64,000 nt of DNA from Qipengyuania huizhouensis (GCF_019711635.1 NZ_JAIGNT010000003.1:124001-188000), one strand, 5' to 3'. Positions 1-11,715 are shown, counted from the first letter of the stretch. Made by a program: numbers and translations. Notes: generated by a model from the sequence alone, not told the origin.

Positions 1-3000
1 CCGTGGGCGAGCCATGCACCGAAGCTTTGTCCGGCCACTCCGGTCAGGTCGATCCGGATCGTGTCCTGCGGCAGGCCGTGATGGCCATAAGCCTCTGCAA
101 TCCGGCCCGACAGCATGGTGCCGACCGTGCGGTTCACATTGCGGATGGTGCGGGTAATCTGGACCGCCTGACCGCTTTCGATGGCGGGCTTGCAGGCCTC
201 GATCAGTTCGACGTCCATCGCCGCGGCAAGGCCGTGGTCCTGGTTCTCTGTGTGATGGAGCGACCGGCCCTCTTCGACCGGCACGGCGTGCAGGATGCGC
301 GTCAGGTCGATGCCATGCGCCTTCCAGTGACGCCGCACGCGGCGCATGTCGATCTTGTCGACGCGGCCGACCATCTCTTCCACCGTACGGAAGCCCATCT
401 CGGCCATGATCTGGCGCAGCTCTTCAGCGACGAAGAAGAAATAGTTGATCACGTGTTCGGGCGTGCCGGTGAAGCGCTTGCGCAGCACCGGGTCCTGCGT
501 CGCCACGCCGACCGGACAGGTATTGAGGTGGCATTTGCGCATCATGATGCAGCCCGCGGCGATCAGCGGGGCGGTGGCAAAACCGAATTCGTCCGCGCCC
601 AGCAAGGCGCCGATGGCGACATCGCGCCCGGTGCGCAGCCCGCCGTCGACCTGCACTGCGATGCGGCTGCGCAGATCGTTGAGCAACAAGGTCTGCTGCG
701 TCTCGGCAAGGCCTATTTCCCACGGGGATCCGGCATGGGTAAGGCTGGTCAGCGGGCTTGCGCCCGTGCCGCCTTCATAGCCCGAGATGGTCAGATGGTC
801 GGCCTTGGATTTGGACACGCCTGCAGCCACCGTGCCCACGCCCACTTCGCTGACCAGCTTCACGGAAATGCGGGCCTCAGGCTGGACGTTCTTGAGGTCG
901 TGGATCAGCTGCGCCAGATCCTCGATCGAATAGATGTCATGGTGCGGCGGGGGCGAGATCAGGCCCACGCCCGGGGTCGAATGGCGCACCTTGCCGATCC
1001 GCTTGTCGACCTTGTGGCCGGGCAGTTGGCCGCCTTCGCCGGGCTTCGCGCCCTGCGCCATCTTGATCTGGATATCGTCCGAATTGACGAGATATTCGGT
1101 GGTCACGCCGAAGCGCCCGCTGGCCACCTGCTTGATCCGGCTGCGCATCGAATCGCCGTTTTCCAGCGGGCGGAAACGCTCGGGCTCCTCGCCGCCTTCG
1201 CCCGTGTTCGAACGACCGCCCATGCGGTTCATCGCGATCGCCAGCGTGGAATGTGCCTCGTGGCTGATCGAACCGAAGCTCATCGCACCGGTGCTGAAGC
1301 GCTTGACGATTTCGGCAGCGGGTTCGACTTCCGATATGTCGAGCGGGCGTTCGGCCTTCTTCAGTTCCATCAGGCCGCGAATGGTCAGCAGGCGTTCGGA
1401 CTGCTCGTTGATCGAGGCTGCGAATTCCGCGTAATTCTTGGGATCGCTGCCCCGCACCGCGTGCTGGAGGTTAGCAATATTCTGCGGCGTCCAGGCATGG
1501 TCCTCGCCGCGGATGCGGTACTGGTAGATGCCGCCCACATCGAGCATGCCCTTATAGAGCGGGCTGTCGCCGAATGCCTGCGCGTGGCGGCGCACGGTCT
1601 CTTCCGCCACTTCCTTCAGGCCGATGCCTTCGATGGTGGTCGCGGTGCCGGCGAAATAGGCGTCGACGAACTCGCTCGACAGGCCGACCGCGTCGAAGAT
1701 CTGTGCGCCGCAATAGGACTGGTAGGTCGATATGCCCATCTTGGACATGACCTTGAGGATGCCCTTGCCGACCGCCTTGACGAAATTCTTCTGCACCGTG
1801 TCGGGATCGAGATCGGGCATCTTGCGGCTACGCAAATCCTCCAGCGTCTCGAAGGCGAGATAGGGGTTGATCCCTTCCGCGCCGTAACCCGCCAGCGCAC
1901 AGAAATGGTGCACTTCGCGCGCCTCGCCGGTTTCGATGACCAGCCCGGTCTGCATCCGCAGGCCCTGCCGCACCAGCTGGTGATGGACCGCCGCCGTTGC
2001 CAGCAACGCGGGAATGGCGATCCGGTCCGGCCCCTGTCCGCGGTCGGACAGGATCAGGATATTGGCATCGCCCAGCACCGCCTCGGTCGCCGCCCAGCAC
2101 ATTTCCTTCAGCGCCATGGCGAGGCCATCCGCGCCGGTACTCGCGTCCCAGGTGATGTCGATGGTCGCGGTGCGGAATGCGCCGTCCAGCGCCACTTCGA
2201 CCGAGCGGATTTTCGCCAGGTCGATGTTGGTGAGGATGGGCTGCGAAACTTCCAGCCGCTTGTGCGTGCCCCCGTCGCGGCCCAGCAGGTTCGGGCGCGG
2301 GCCGATCATCGACAGCAGGCTCATCACCAGTTCTTCGCGGATCGGGTCGATCGGCGGATTGGTCACCTGCGCGAAGTTCTGCTTGAAATAATCGTAGAGC
2401 AGGCGGCTGCGCGTAGAGAGCACGGCGATGGGCGTGTCGGTGCCCATCGATCCGATCGGGTCCTCGCCATTCGCGGCCATCGGTTCGAGGAAGCGCTGGA
2501 TGTCTTCCTGCGTGTAGCCGAAGGCCTGCTGGCGGTTGAGCAGCGCGATGTCGCTTTTCGCGATTTCGGACAGGTCGGGTTCGATATGGTCGAGATCGGC
2601 GAGCTTGTACTGCGCCTTTTCCAGCCATACCTCGTAAGGCTCGGCAGCGGCGAGGTCGGTCTTCAGTTCCTCGTCGGTGACGATGCGCCCTTCCTCGAGG
2701 TCGATCAGCAGCATCTTGCCCGGCTGGAGCCGCCATTTGCGGGTGATGTCTTCCTCTGCAAAGGGCAGCACGCCGCTTTCCGAGGCGAGGACGACGAGGT
2801 CGTCCTTGGTCGTGCACCAGCGCGCGGGGCGCAGGCCGTTGCGATCGAGGCAGGCGCCGATCTGGCGGCCATCGGTGAAGCAGACGGCGGCGGGGCCGTC
2901 CCACGGCTCCATCAGCGCGGCGTGGTATTCGTAGAACGCGCGGCGCGCGGGATCCATCAGCTCGTTCTTCGCCCATGCCTCGGGCATCAGCATCATCATC

Positions 3001-3986
3001 GAATGCGCGAGGCTGTAACCGCCGGTCACCAGCAGCTCGAGCGCATTGTCGAGGCAGGCGGTGTCCGACTGGCCGTGCGGGATCAGCGGCCACATCTTGT
3101 CGAGATCCGCTCCCAGCAGCTCGCTTTCCATCGTGCGGCGGCGGGCCTCCATCCAGTTCACATTTCCGCGAACGGTGTTGATCTCGCCATTATGCGCCAT
3201 GAAGCGATAGGGATGCGCCAGCCGCCAGCTGGGGAAGGTGTTGGTGCTGAAACGCTGGTGGACGAGGCCCAGTGCGCTGACGCAATCGGGATCGCGCAGA
3301 TCGTCGTAGAAGCTGCCGACCTGGTTCGCCAGCAGCAGTCCCTTGTAGACCACGGTGCGGCTGGAGAAGCTCGGGATATAGGCCTGGCTGAGACCCGGGA
3401 TGTCGTGCTTGGCCTCCAGCGCGGCGAGCGGGTTCAGCGTCTGCTTGCGGATGACCACCAGCTTGCGCTCGAAAGCATCCTGGTCGGGGCAGTTCTGGCC
3501 GCGCGCGATCACGCACTGGCGGATGACCGGCATCGATGCGACCACGGCATCGCCCAGCCCGTCGAGCGTGGTCGGCACGTCGCGCCAGCCCACGACCCGC
3601 TGGCCTTCCTTGGCCACGAAGCGTTCGAGCTGCTTCTCGACGAAATCAAGCGCTTCATTCACCTGCGGCATGAAACACATGGCGACCGCGTAATCGCCCG
3701 GTGCGGGCAGGTCGTGCCCTTCCTTTTCGGCCCATTTGCGGAACAGCGGGTCGGGAATCTGCAGCAGGATACCCGCGCCGTCGCCCAGCAGCGGATCGGC
3801 GCCGACCGCGCCGCGGTGGTCGAGATTGGCAAGTATTTCAAGCGCTTGCGTTACAATCGCGTGGCTCTTCTGCCCCTTGATATGCGCTACCATGCCGACG
3901 CCGCAGGCATCGTGCTCGTTGCGCGGATCGTAGAGGCCCTGCGGAAGAGGGCCTTCACCGGGGGTATGATGAGCCAGAACCTGCAT
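1..3986 (-). CDS. gltB: Glutamate synthase (NADPH) large subunit, 3' end missing
   Basis: GltB makes two glutamates from glutamine and 2-oxoglutarate in cytosolic ammonium assimilation. My translation of the minus strand gives about 1328 residues with no stop before the window edge; the family is about 1500 residues, so roughly the last 170-190 are outside. The start ATG (3986-3984) has AAGGAGG upstream. The mature glutaminase nucleophile would be Cys28 (context HDACGVG), after a short propeptide. Later blocks fit the central, FMN-binding and [3Fe-4S] regions, including [15 protein letters not shown] and a cysteine cluster in [15 protein letters not shown]. The partner gltD is not visible and may lie further left. 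A very long open frame on the opposite strand is a shadow of this GC-rich gene. Confidence 0.97.
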   Translation of the reverse strand, partial: MQVLAHHTPGEGPLPQGLYDPRNEHDACGVGMVAHIKGQKSHAIVTQALEILANLDHRGAVGADPLLGDGAGILLQIPDPLFRKWAEKEGHDLPAPGDYAVAMCFMPQVNEALDFVEKQLERFVAKEGQRVVGWRDVPTTLDGLGDAVVASMPVIRQCVIARGQNCPDQDAFERKLVVIRKQTLNPLAALEAKHDIPGLSQAYIPSFSSRTVVYKGLLLANQVGSFYDDLRDPDCVSALGLVHQRFSTNTFPSWRLAHPYRFMAHNGEINTVRGNVNWMEARRRTMESELLGADLDKMWPLIPHGQSDTACLDNALELLVTGGYSLAHSMMMLMPEAWAKNELMDPARRAFYEYHAALMEPWDGPAAVCFTDGRQIGACLDRNGLRPARWCTTKDDLVVLASESGVLPFAEEDITRKWRLQPGKMLLIDLEEGRIVTDEELKTDLAAAEPYEVWLEKAQYKLADLDHIEPDLSEIAKSDIALLNRQQAFGYTQEDIQRFLEPMAANGEDPIGSMGTDTPIAVLSTRSRLLYDYFKQNFAQVTNPPIDPIREELVMSLLSMIGPRPNLLGRDGGTHKRLEVSQPILTNIDLAKIRSVEVALDGAFRTATIDITWDASTGADGLAMALKEMCWAATEAVLGDANILILSDRGQGPDRIAIPALLATAAVHHQLVRQGLRMQTGLVIETGEAREVHHFCALAGYGAEGINPYLAFETLEDLRSRKMPDLDPDTVQKNFVKAVGKGILKVMSKMGISTYQSYCGAQIFDAVGLSSEFVDAYFAGTATTIEGIGLKEVAEETVRRHAQAFGDSPLYKGMLDVGGIYQYRIRGEDHAWTPQNIANLQHAVRGSDPKNYAEFAASINEQSERLLTIRGLMELKKAERPLDISEVEPAAEIVKRFSTGAMSFGSISHEAHSTLAIAMNRMGGRSNTGEGGEEPERFRPLENGDSMRSRIKQVASGRFGVTTEYLVNSDDIQIKMAQGAKPGEGGQLPGHKVDKRIGKVRHSTPGVGLISPPPHHDIYSIEDLAQLIHDLKNVQPEARISVKLVSEVGVGTVAAGVSKSKADHLTISGYEGGTGASPLTSLTHAGSPWEIGLAETQQTLLLNDLRSRIAVQVDGGLRTGRDVAIGALLGADEFGFATAPLIAAGCIMMRKCHLNTCPVGVATQDPVLRKRFTGTPEHVINYFFFVAEELRQIMAEMGFRTVEEMVGRVDKIDMRRVRRHWKAHGIDLTRILHAVPVEEGRSLHHTENQDHGLAAAMDVELIEACKPAIESGQAVQITRTIRNVNRTVGTMLSGRIAEAYGHHGLPQDTIRIDLTGVAGQSFGAWLAH

Positions 3987-4229
3987 TCGCCGAAGCGTCC
4001 TCCTTGCCCGCGCCCCCTGCGGCCCTCCTGGCCGAAAGTGGAAGCGCGGAAATTGTGCAGCGCCGCACGGGCGCCCGCCAAAATGTCGCGAGGCTTCCTT
4101 TTGCAGGCAACAAAGCGGTTTTGCAACCGCGTCAGGGTTTAGGAAAATTTCACCGTGGCCAAGAATTGCCGGTTCCTGCTGCGATGCAGCATCGCAAAGG
4201 CGTCTCCGCCAAGGCCTCGGATCAAGAGC

Positions 4230-5342
4230 CTAGTCGCGCCGGTTGACCTGGCCCAGCCGTTCGAGCGCACTCCGCAGCGCGGCCTGCGCTTCCGTAGGTG
4301 CAACGCCGCCCGCCGTGCTATCTTCTTCATCTGGCGAATCGGGGCCGTCAGGGGCTTCGGGCATCCGGCGGCTGGCCTCGCGGCGGAGGAAGGCGATGAC
4401 CGGATCGTCCTCGGTAACTTCGGGCAAATCCCGATCATCAGCACCAGTATCCTCGGCAGGAATTTCGCGCGTCATCTGGACCGGTTGCGGAGCGGGTTGC
4501 TGCGCCGCCTCCTCGCTTTCCGTTACCATTTTCTTGTGCTGTTCCAGCGCACCTTCGAGCCGATCGAGCAGACCGCCGAGGCTCATATCGCCCAATGCTT
4601 CCGGCGATTCGTCGAGAGTGTCTGGCTCGGCGCTGTCTTCGGCATAATCCGCAGGGACCGGCTCACGCCCCGGATCGAATTCCGGCACGTGTTCGAACTC
4701 GGCGCCTTCGGCGATCTCGCCATCTTCGGTTCCAAATGCGGTATTCTCGGCAGTCTCGTCCTCTTCGGACCATGTATCCTGCACGGCCCCCTCTTCCGCG
4801 ACGTTTGCCCCACCTTCCATATCCGCATAGACCGCTTCGAATTCCTCTACCGGGCCGGCCGGCGGGATATCGTCGAGGGAATATTCGCTCTCGTAGCTGG
4901 CTTCCCCGGTCGGGGCGCTGATCGCGATGCCTTCCTCGCCAATGTCCTCGCGGGCCGAGAAAACCCGGCGGCGGCGCGGTTCTTCCATGCCGTCTGCCGG
5001 CATTTCGGCCTCCTCCTGCCAGGCGCTGTCTTCCAGAAATTCGAATCCCGGCGCAAAGGCGCGGGGCGCAGCAGCCGCGGCGATGCGCCCGGCTACCGCG
5101 ATGCCGAACAGCAGGCCGAACAGCGCAACGACGATGCAAAGTACCGCCACCCCGGCCCCACTCACGGGCGGCGCGAATATCGGGTGCAGCTGCGCAAGCC
5201 CTGTGCTGCGGGCGATCAGCGCATGGACATGGGGCGGCATCAGCCACATCCCGCCGCCCAGAAGCAGCGCGAACCACGCTCCTACCAGCGGCTTGAACCA
5301 TGTCCGGCCCAACAGGCCGGTATTACCATGACGATCGCTCAT
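4230..5342 (-). CDS. Hypothetical membrane protein with long acidic tail
   Basis: The product is 370 residues and I do not recognise its family. It has two hydrophobic segments, at about residues 15-38 and 62-88. They are followed by a long acidic, low-complexity region rich in Glu, Asp, Ala and Pro, and a short basic, probably helical C-terminus with the motif LRSALERLGQVNR. This suggests a small membrane anchor with a disordered cytoplasmic tail. The start has AGGAA a few bases upstream. The gene lies 243 bp upstream of gltB on the same strand, too far to assume an operon. Function unknown. Confidence 0.75.
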   Translation of the reverse strand: MSDRHGNTGLLGRTWFKPLVGAWFALLLGGGMWLMPPHVHALIARSTGLAQLHPIFAPPVSGAGVAVLCIVVALFGLLFGIAVAGRIAAAAAPRAFAPGFEFLEDSAWQEEAEMPADGMEEPRRRRVFSAREDIGEEGIAISAPTGEASYESEYSLDDIPPAGPVEEFEAVYADMEGGANVAEEGAVQDTWSEEDETAENTAFGTEDGEIAEGAEFEHVPEFDPGREPVPADYAEDSAEPDTLDESPEALGDMSLGGLLDRLEGALEQHKKMVTESEEAAQQPAPQPVQMTREIPAEDTGADDRDLPEVTEDDPVIAFLRREASRRMPEAPDGPDSPDEEDSTAGGVAPTEAQAALRSALERLGQVNRRD

Positions 5343-5580
5343 TCGGTTCCTGTCAGCTTCATACCTATCCCAGCACGCCGCCCGCGCTAGGCTCGCTTGG
5401 TTAACTTCGCGCTAACGATGCCTGTTCCGCCTCTGCGATGCAATTGCCCATTCGCAGGGAGCCGCGATGCCGTAACGGCAGATTCCGGGCGGTTGCGCAC
5501 CCCTGTTCCATGCGCCATGAGTCCGCCCGCAAGCGCGCTCATGGAGTCGCGCATTCGGGTGATTTGAAGGAGAGCGAGGC

Positions 5581-6030
5581 ATGACCCCCCAGGACGTAGC
5601 AGCCAAGATCGGCGAACAGGTCGGAACCAGCGAATGGGTCGAGATGAGCCAGGAGCGTATCAACCAGTTTGCGGAAGCCACCGGCGACCACCAGTTTATC
5701 CATGTGAACGAGGAAGCGGCCAAGATGACGCCCTTCGGCGGCACCATCGCGCATGGCTTCCTGACTCTGTCGATGATCCCTTATCTTACCGCGAACAGCG
5801 ATGTTCCGCGGGTCGACGGGATCAAGATGGCGGTCAACTACGGCGGCAACAAGACGCGTTTCATCAACCCCGTCCGTTCTGGCAAGAAGATCCGTGGCCA
5901 CTGGAAACTGCTCGAAATGACCGAGAAGCGCCCCGGCCAATGGCAACAGACCATGGAGATCACCATCGAGATCGAAGGCGAGGATAAGCCTGCGCTGATC
6001 TGCGAATGGATGACCATGTATTTCGTCTGA
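5581..6030 (+). CDS. MaoC-family (R)-specific enoyl-CoA hydratase-like protein
   Basis: A 149-residue hot-dog-fold protein of the MaoC/hydratase-2 type, which hydrates trans-2-enoyl-CoA to (R)-3-hydroxyacyl-CoA. The hydratase-2 signature is visible at about residues 30-60: FAEATGDHQFIHVN, with the Asp and His expected at the active site, then GGTIAHGFLTLSM. AAGGAGA precedes the ATG. It lies 55 bp upstream of a thiolase on the same strand, so the two probably act together in fatty-acid or polyhydroxyalkanoate-type acyl-CoA metabolism. The exact substrate cannot be read from the sequence. Confidence 0.9.
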   Translation: MTPQDVAAKIGEQVGTSEWVEMSQERINQFAEATGDHQFIHVNEEAAKMTPFGGTIAHGFLTLSMIPYLTANSDVPRVDGIKMAVNYGGNKTRFINPVRSGKKIRGHWKLLEMTEKRPGQWQQTMEITIEIEGEDKPALICEWMTMYFV

Positions 6031-6085
6031 TTCCTTTCTCCTCCCCCGGAGGAACAGACGTTCAACACTTTGAGAGAATTAAGGA

Positions 6086-7270
6086 ATGACCATGCGTGAC
6101 GCAGTCATCGTTTCCACCGCCCGCACCGCCATCGGCCGCGCCTACAAGGGCGGGTTCAACGACACCAAGGGCCCGACGCTGGGTGCCTATTCGCTAAAGC
6201 CCGCGATCGAGCGTGCCGGCATCGAAGCCGGTGAGGTCGACGACGTGCTGTGGGGCGCTGCACTCCAGCAGGGCACGCAAGCCGGCAATCTCGCCCGCCA
6301 GGTCGCGCTGCGCGCCGGTTGCCCCATCGGCACCAGTGGCATGACTATCGACCGCCAGTGCTCTTCGGGCCTGATGAGCATCGCCACCGCCGCCAAGCAG
6401 ATCATTACCGACCGGATGGATGTGGTCGCTGCAGGCGGTCAGGAATCGATCAGCCTCGTGCAGACAAAGGAAATGCGCGTGATGCCCGATCCCGAACTGA
6501 TCGCGATGCACGGCGCCATCTACATGCCCATGCTGCAAACGGCCGAAACGGTTGCCCAGCGCTATGGCATCAGCCGTGAAGCGCAGGACGAATACGCTCT
6601 GCAGAGCCAGCAACGTACTGCCAAGGCACAGGAAGAGGGCCGTTTCGACGACGAGATCGTCCCCGTTTCCACCACGCACAAGGTGCAAGACAAGGAAACC
6701 GGCGAAATCTCGGATGTCGACATCACCATCGCCAAGGACGAGGGTAACCGTCCCTCAACCACGCTCGAAGGCCTTCAGGGTCTGAAGCCGGTAATGGGTG
6801 AAGGGACCACCATCACCGCAGGCAACGCCTCGCAGCTGTCGGACGGTTCATCGGCCAGCGTGCTGATGGAAGCCAAGGTCGCCGAACAGAAAGGCCTTCA
6901 GCCGCTGGGTCGCTATGTCGGCATGGCAGTCGCGGGCACCGAGCCCGACGAAATGGGTATCGGCCCGGTCTTCGCCATTCCGAAGCTGCTCAAGCGGTTC
7001 GATCTCAATGTCGACGACATCGGTATCTGGGAATTGAACGAAGCCTTTGCGGTGCAGGTGCTCTACTGCCGCGACAAGCTTGGCATCGACAATGACAAAC
7101 TCAACGTCAGCGGTGGTTCGATCTCGATCGGCCATCCCTATGGCATGACCGGCGCACGCTGCACCGGCCACGTCCTGCTCGAAGGTAAGCGCCGCGGCGC
7201 GAAATACGGCATCGTCACCATGTGCGTCGGCGGCGGTATGGGCGCAGCCGGCCTGTTCGAGATATTCTAG
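6086..7270 (+). CDS. Acetyl-CoA C-acyltransferase (thiolase)
   Basis: A 394-residue thiolase that cleaves 3-ketoacyl-CoA with CoA, or runs in reverse. All thiolase signatures are present: acyl-accepting Cys92 in [17 protein letters not shown], His350 in GHPYGMTG and the proton-relay Cys380 in MCVGGGMG. The ATG at 6086 follows an AAGGA-like site; a second ATG at 6092 is a possible alternative. It probably forms an operon with the MaoC-like gene upstream and the DUF5996 gene 17 bp downstream. Whether it is degradative (FadA-like) or biosynthetic (PhaA-like) cannot be settled here. Confidence 0.93.
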   Translation: MTMRDAVIVSTARTAIGRAYKGGFNDTKGPTLGAYSLKPAIERAGIEAGEVDDVLWGAALQQGTQAGNLARQVALRAGCPIGTSGMTIDRQCSSGLMSIATAAKQIITDRMDVVAAGGQESISLVQTKEMRVMPDPELIAMHGAIYMPMLQTAETVAQRYGISREAQDEYALQSQQRTAKAQEEGRFDDEIVPVSTTHKVQDKETGEISDVDITIAKDEGNRPSTTLEGLQGLKPVMGEGTTITAGNASQLSDGSSASVLMEAKVAEQKGLQPLGRYVGMAVAGTEPDEMGIGPVFAIPKLLKRFDLNVDDIGIWELNEAFAVQVLYCRDKLGIDNDKLNVSGGSISIGHPYGMTGARCTGHVLLEGKRRGAKYGIVTMCVGGGMGAAGLFEIF

Positions 7271-7287
7271 ACCGAAAGGAACTTTCG

Positions 7288-8241
7288 ATGACCGAACGGT
7301 GGCCCAAACTCGATTACGAGGCCGATCGTCCGGTCATCGAGAGTCTCCATGCCTATCTGCAGGTCATGGGTAAACTGCCGACCCGCGCCCTGCCATGGTG
7401 CAACCACAGCTGGCATCTTGCACTGCGCGTGGTACCGCGCGGCTTCCGAAGCTATCCGGTGTTTACCGCCAGCGGCGAGGCGGAAGTGCTGTTCGACTGC
7501 CTTTCGAGCAAGGTGATGGTCGAGACATCGGGCGGACTCGTCGACGGTTTCGATGTGACCGGACAGAGCGTTGCGCATTTCTTCGGCCAACTTTCCTCGC
7601 TGCTCGACAGGGCCGATGTCGGGACCTCGGTTGCGGGAAGGCCCAACGAAGTCGAAACCGCCATTCCCTTTCGCGAAGATACGACCGAAAGGATTTGGGA
7701 CCCAGCGGTTCTCGCCCGCATCCACCGGGCGTTTTCCGATGTCAACCGCGTGTTCGAGCGTTTCCGCACAGGTTTCGTCGGCAAATCGAGTCCCAGCCAC
7801 TTTTTCTGGGGCAGCCTGGATCTGGCCGTAACGCGCTTCTCGGGCCGCGAGGCGCCCCTTCATCCGGGCGGTTTTCCCAACCTGCCCGATGCAGTGACCC
7901 GCGAAGCCTATAGCCACGAGGTCGCCAGCGCGGGCTTCTGGCTCGGCGGTGGCGGCGTCGATCAGGCCGCCTTCTATGCCTATGGTTATCCGACGCCCGA
8001 TGGCCTTGCAGATATTACCGTGGAGCCTGCGGGAAGCTATTGGCAGGGCGAACTCGGCGAATTCATCCTGCCCTATGAGCAGGTGCGGAACAGCATCGAT
8101 CCCGAACAAGAGCTCATGGCCTTTCTCGAAAGTACCTATGCTGCCGTGGCCGATCTCGGCGATTGGTCCCGCAAGGCCCTCGAAGTTCCGCTTGGTACAT
8201 TCGGAAAGCCCTACGATGTCGAGGCCTGTCGCAAGGGGTGA
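7288..8241 (+). CDS. DUF5996 family protein
   Basis: A 317-residue protein of the DUF5996 family, recognised from ALPWCNHSWHLALRVVPRG near the N-terminus, the GREAPLHPGG stretch and YSHEVASAGFW. No catalytic function is established for the family as far as I know. I place the start at ATG 7288, preceded by GAAAGGA, and not at an upstream in-frame codon inside the thiolase gene. It lies 17 bp after the thiolase stop and is probably cotranscribed. No signal peptide or membrane segment, so presumably cytosolic. Confidence 0.85.
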   Translation: MTERWPKLDYEADRPVIESLHAYLQVMGKLPTRALPWCNHSWHLALRVVPRGFRSYPVFTASGEAEVLFDCLSSKVMVETSGGLVDGFDVTGQSVAHFFGQLSSLLDRADVGTSVAGRPNEVETAIPFREDTTERIWDPAVLARIHRAFSDVNRVFERFRTGFVGKSSPSHFFWGSLDLAVTRFSGREAPLHPGGFPNLPDAVTREAYSHEVASAGFWLGGGGVDQAAFYAYGYPTPDGLADITVEPAGSYWQGELGEFILPYEQVRNSIDPEQELMAFLESTYAAVADLGDWSRKALEVPLGTFGKPYDVEACRKG

Positions 8242-8277
8242 CTTGCCACCGACGCCCATTGCGCGCAGGATCGCGCA

Positions 8278-8886
8278 ATGGGCGTGATGGAAATTATCGG
8301 GATCGCGGGCAGCGTCAGCCTGCTGGCAGGGTGGCGGCTGTACCTGAGTATCTTTGCCACCGGTCTGGCGATGCGGCTCGGCGCGCTGCCTCTGCCCGAA
8401 CATCTCCAGAGTCTCGATGCGCTGGCCAATCCATGGGTGATGGGCATTGCCGCCATCGCCGCGATTGCGGAATTCTTCGCCGACAAGGTGATGTGGCTCG
8501 ATAGTGCCTGGGACGCGGTCCATACGTTCGTACGTCCGGTGGGAGGCGCGCTGCTGGCGCTGGCGATCGTCGATCCGTCGGACCCGGCTACCCAGGTGGT
8601 CGCTTTCCTGCTCGGCGGCGGCGCGGCGCTGACGGCGCATGCCGGCAAGGCCGGCGCGCGAGGAGTGGTGAACGCCAGTCCCGAACCGGTCAGCAATGTC
8701 GCCGTATCGACCGCGGAGGATGTGGTGACGGCGGGATTACTCTATGCCGCTTACGAATACCCCTATGTTGCCGGCGGCATCGCGCTGGTGCTGCTGGCGC
8801 TGGTCGTCTGGCTGATCTGGCTGGCGCGTAAGGTGGTGCGCAGGCTGTTCGGGCGAAAGCCTGCCGAACCGCCGCCTAGCGGCTAA
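8278..8886 (+). CDS. DUF4126 family integral membrane protein
   Basis: A 202-residue hydrophobic protein matching DUF4126: an N-terminal SLLAGWRLYLSIFATGLA segment, a FFADKVMWLDSAWDAVHTFVRP motif after the second helix, then glycine/alanine-rich helices and a C-terminal helix with a basic tail. About four to five membrane segments are likely. The role is unknown. Its 3' end overlaps the convergent metW gene by 11 bp. The start follows closely on the DUF5996 gene (36 bp). Confidence 0.8.
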   Translation: MGVMEIIGIAGSVSLLAGWRLYLSIFATGLAMRLGALPLPEHLQSLDALANPWVMGIAAIAAIAEFFADKVMWLDSAWDAVHTFVRPVGGALLALAIVDPSDPATQVVAFLLGGGAALTAHAGKAGARGVVNASPEPVSNVAVSTAEDVVTAGLLYAAYEYPYVAGGIALVLLALVVWLIWLARKVVRRLFGRKPAEPPPSG

Positions 8887-9460
8887 GCTGGAAGACAGCG
8901 AATTCCGCACGCCAGTTGCTGCCCCCAGCCACGGGCCTGCCGCCGGAAAAGAACCATTCGCGCTCGATCTTCGCGCCTTTCTCGCGCGCCAGTTCGCGGA
9001 AGTCCTTCACCGTCACGTGATGGATATTGGGCGTTTCGTACCAGCTTACGGGGATCGCCCGCGTCACCGGCATCCGGCCGCCCAGCATGAGTGCCGCCCG
9101 CGTGCGCCAATGCGCGAAATTGGGAAAGCTGACGAAGGCCTGTCGCCCGACCCGCAGCAATTCTTCGAGCATGAGGTCGGGTCGCGTGGCAGTCTGCAAC
9201 GTCTGGCTGAGCACTGCGTAATCGAACCCCTTGTCGGGATAGTCGGCGAGTTCGCGATTGGCGTCGCCCTGCACCACCGAAAGGCCCTGCGCCACGCAGC
9301 GTTCGACACAAGCGCCGTCGATCTCCATCCCGCGCGCATCGACACGTTTGCAATCTCGCAACTCGGCCAGCAGCGCCCCGTCGCCGCACCCGATATCGAG
9401 CACGCGTGTTCCCGGTTCGATTGCTTCGGCGATGGCGGCGAGATCGGGGCGCAGGCTCAT
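8876..9460 (-). CDS. metW: Methionine biosynthesis protein MetW
   Basis: A 194-residue SAM-dependent methyltransferase-fold protein. The SAM-binding motif is [12 protein letters not shown] near residue 20, followed by the family-typical [21 protein letters not shown] and [11 protein letters not shown]. MetW works with MetX in methionine synthesis, and in several proteobacteria it increases MetX acylation activity. The start overlaps the metX stop by 4 bp (ATGA), which indicates translational coupling. The 3' end overlaps a convergent DUF4126 gene by 11 bp. Confidence 0.95.
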   Translation of the reverse strand: MSLRPDLAAIAEAIEPGTRVLDIGCGDGALLAELRDCKRVDARGMEIDGACVERCVAQGLSVVQGDANRELADYPDKGFDYAVLSQTLQTATRPDLMLEELLRVGRQAFVSFPNFAHWRTRAALMLGGRMPVTRAIPVSWYETPNIHHVTVKDFRELAREKGAKIEREWFFSGGRPVAGGSNWRAEFAVFQLSR

Positions 9461-10548
9461 TCGAGGAACCCTTTCACCACCCGGTCGAGCGCGGGCACGT
9501 CGAGCAGGAAGCTATCATGGCCATGCGGAGCGGATAGTTCGACGAAGCTCACCGCCGCCCCAGCCGCATTGAGTGCGCGCACCACATGGCGGCTTTCACT
9601 GGTGGGATAGAGCCAGTCGCTATCGAAGCTGACGAGGCAGAAACGCGCGCGAGTGCCGGCAAAGGCATCGGCGAGCTTTCCGCCATGCTCTTCGGCAAGA
9701 TCGAAATAATCCATCGCGCGGGTGATATAGAGATAGCTGTTGGCATCGAACCGCCGCGTAAAACCACTGCCCTGATAGCGCAGGTAGCTTTCGACCTGGA
9801 AATCGGCATCGAAGCCGAAACTTTTGGCCTCACGGTCCTGCAGGTTCCGCCCGAATTTCCCGGTCAGCGCCTCTTCGGAGAGATAGGTGATATGCGCCGC
9901 CATGCGCGCCACTGCGAGACCCGCGTCGGGTTGTTCGGCGGAATCATAGTAATCGCCCTGCTGCCAGTTGGGATCGGCCATGATCGCTTGCCGTCCCAAT
10001 TCGTGGAACGCGATATTTTGCGCCGAATGGCGGCTGGTCGAGGCAATGACCAGCACCCTCGCGGCGCGATCACGCCAGTTCGCGGCGAGGCTCAAGGCCT
10101 GCATTCCGCCCATCGATCCGCCGACCACTGCGTGAAGCCGCTCGATACCGAGTTCGTCAAGCAAGGCCACCAGTGCACGGACCATATCGCGAATGGTGAT
10201 GACGGGAAAACGCATTGCATAAGGCTTGCCGTCGCTCGCCTCGCTCGCAGGCCCGCTCGAACCCATGCAACTGCCGATCACATTGGCGCAGACGACATGA
10301 TAGCGATCGGTGTCGATGGGCTTGCCGGGGCCGACCATCCGCTCCCACCAGCCTGGCTTTCCGGTGACCGGATGCGGTGAAGCGACATACTGATCGCCGG
10401 TCAGAGCGTGGCACAGCAGGATTGCATTGGAGCGGTCTTCGTTCAGCTCGCCATAGGTTTCAAAAGCGATTTGCGGAGACGCCAGTTCGCCCCCGCCATC
10501 GAGGGCGAGCGGTTGGGGCAATTCCAGCGTGAAGGATGTCCCGGCCAT
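9457..10548 (-). CDS. metX: Homoserine O-acyltransferase MetX
   Basis: A 363-residue alpha/beta-hydrolase that acylates the homoserine hydroxyl, the committed step to methionine. Landmarks are [21 protein letters not shown], nucleophile Ser145 in GGSMGGMQ and catalytic His344 in [10 protein letters not shown]. Whether acetyl- or succinyl-CoA is used cannot be read with certainty. It precedes and overlaps metW. It diverges from hisC with only 69 bp between the starts. I looked there for a SAM-II type riboswitch, common before alphaproteobacterial met genes, and could not recognise one. Confidence 0.95.
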   Translation of the reverse strand: MAGTSFTLELPQPLALDGGGELASPQIAFETYGELNEDRSNAILLCHALTGDQYVASPHPVTGKPGWWERMVGPGKPIDTDRYHVVCANVIGSCMGSSGPASEASDGKPYAMRFPVITIRDMVRALVALLDELGIERLHAVVGGSMGGMQALSLAANWRDRAARVLVIASTSRHSAQNIAFHELGRQAIMADPNWQQGDYYDSAEQPDAGLAVARMAAHITYLSEEALTGKFGRNLQDREAKSFGFDADFQVESYLRYQGSGFTRRFDANSYLYITRAMDYFDLAEEHGGKLADAFAGTRARFCLVSFDSDWLYPTSESRHVVRALNAAGAAVSFVELSAPHGHDSFLLDVPALDRVVKGFLE

Positions 10549-10617
10549 GGCTCCGCCTCTAGCCGTGCGACAGGCGCTTGTCGAAGGGCGGTTTTTCTTT
10601 CATGCGCCGAAGCCGTA

Positions 10618-11715
10618 ATGGCAGACAGACCCACGATGAAACCCTGGATCGAAAAGATCCACGCCTATGTCCCCGGCAAGAGCAAGGGGGCAGACGGGCG
10701 CGAACTGATCAAGCTATCGGCCAATGAAAATCCGCTGGGATGCAGCGTGGCTGCACTTGCGGCCTTGGCAGAACCTGCCGGACCCGCTCGCTATCCCGAT
10801 CCCGATGCTACGGCGCTCAGGACTAAGATCGGCGAAGTCCACGGGATCGATCCGGCGCGGATCGTTTGCGGAACAGGCTCGGACGAATTGCTCAATCTGG
10901 CCGCGCAGGCTTTCGCCGGACCGGGCGATGAGGTGCTCTATGCGCGATTTTCCTTCGTCGTCTACGAGATCGCTGCGCGTCGCTGCGGAGCAACGCCGGT
11001 CGAAGCGCCCGATGTTGAGTACGCCACGGATGTGAACGCACTGCTTGGCGCAGTGACAGAAGCCACCCGCGTGGTCTTTCTTGCCAACCCGAACAATCCG
11101 ACCGGTACCTTTTTGCCAAGAAGCGAAATCGAGCGGCTGCATGCAGGATTGCCATCCGATGTGCTGTTGGTGATCGACCAGGCCTATGGCGAATATCTGG
11201 ATGAGAACGAAGACGATGGCGGTATTGCGCTGGCGACGGCACACGAAAACGTTCTCGTCACCCGGACCTTTTCCAAGATTTATGGGCTGGCAGGGGAACG
11301 GATTGGCTGGGCGACCGGTGCACCCCACCTGATAGACGCGCTCAACCGTATCCGCGGGCCTTTCAATGTGACCACTTCGGGCCAGAAAGCTGCGATCGCG
11401 GCGCTGGACGACCAGGCCTTCGTTTCACAGTCCCGCGAAGCGAACAATCGCGGGCGCGCCCGCTTTGCGGAGGCGATTTCAGCGTTCGGCAATCATGGCC
11501 TGAAAGCCGTTCCGAGCAAGGCAAACTTCCTGCTTGTACTGTTCGAAGGCAGGCTGACCGCGGAGCGAGCGCTCGCCGCGCTTGCTGATGGGGGGTATGC
11601 CGTGCGCCACCTTCCCGGACAAGGGCTGCCGCAGGGTCTTCGGATCACCATCGGCACGCCGGAGCAAATGGATGCGATCTTGGATATACTGAGGGAGGCC
11701 GCCGAGGCCGCTTGA
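10618..11715 (+). CDS. hisC: Histidinol-phosphate aminotransferase
   Basis: A 365-residue fold-type I PLP aminotransferase that converts imidazole-acetol phosphate and glutamate to histidinol phosphate; many alphaproteobacterial homologues also act on aromatic amino acids. It shows [10 protein letters not shown] near the N-terminus, the NPNNPTGT motif, and PLP-binding Lys220 in [16 protein letters not shown] chose ATG 10618; ATG 10636 (MKPW) is an alternative, and neither has a strong ribosome-binding site. The stop codon abuts the stop of the convergent acyltransferase gene with no gap. Confidence 0.93.
   Translation: MADRPTMKPWIEKIHAYVPGKSKGADGRELIKLSANENPLGCSVAALAALAEPAGPARYPDPDATALRTKIGEVHGIDPARIVCGTGSDELLNLAAQAFAGPGDEVLYARFSFVVYEIAARRCGATPVEAPDVEYATDVNALLGAVTEATRVVFLANPNNPTGTFLPRSEIERLHAGLPSDVLLVIDQAYGEYLDENEDDGGIALATAHENVLVTRTFSKIYGLAGERIGWATGAPHLIDALNRIRGPFNVTTSGQKAAIAALDDQAFVSQSREANNRGRARFAEAISAFGNHGLKAVPSKANFLLVLFEGRLTAERALAALADGGYAVRHLPGQGLPQGLRITIGTPEQMDAILDILREAAEAA

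Noticed and set aside
2014..3181. Several other open frames on both strands inside gltB
   Set aside because: They have no family motifs or ribosome-binding sites and fall within the gltB reading frame.
3..4142. A rightward open frame of 1379 codons across the left end
   Set aside because: It lies opposite gltB, whose leftward translation shows all glutamate synthase motifs. The long frame is a codon-bias shadow with no recognisable domains.
4180..4196. 7-bp hairpin (TGCGATG-CAG-CATCGCA) between the membrane protein gene and gltB
   Set aside because: No T run on either strand and a weak stem, so it is not supported as a terminator.
10549..10617. Possible SAM-II type riboswitch before metX
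   Set aside because: The 69-bp gap does not show the conserved pseudoknot pattern.
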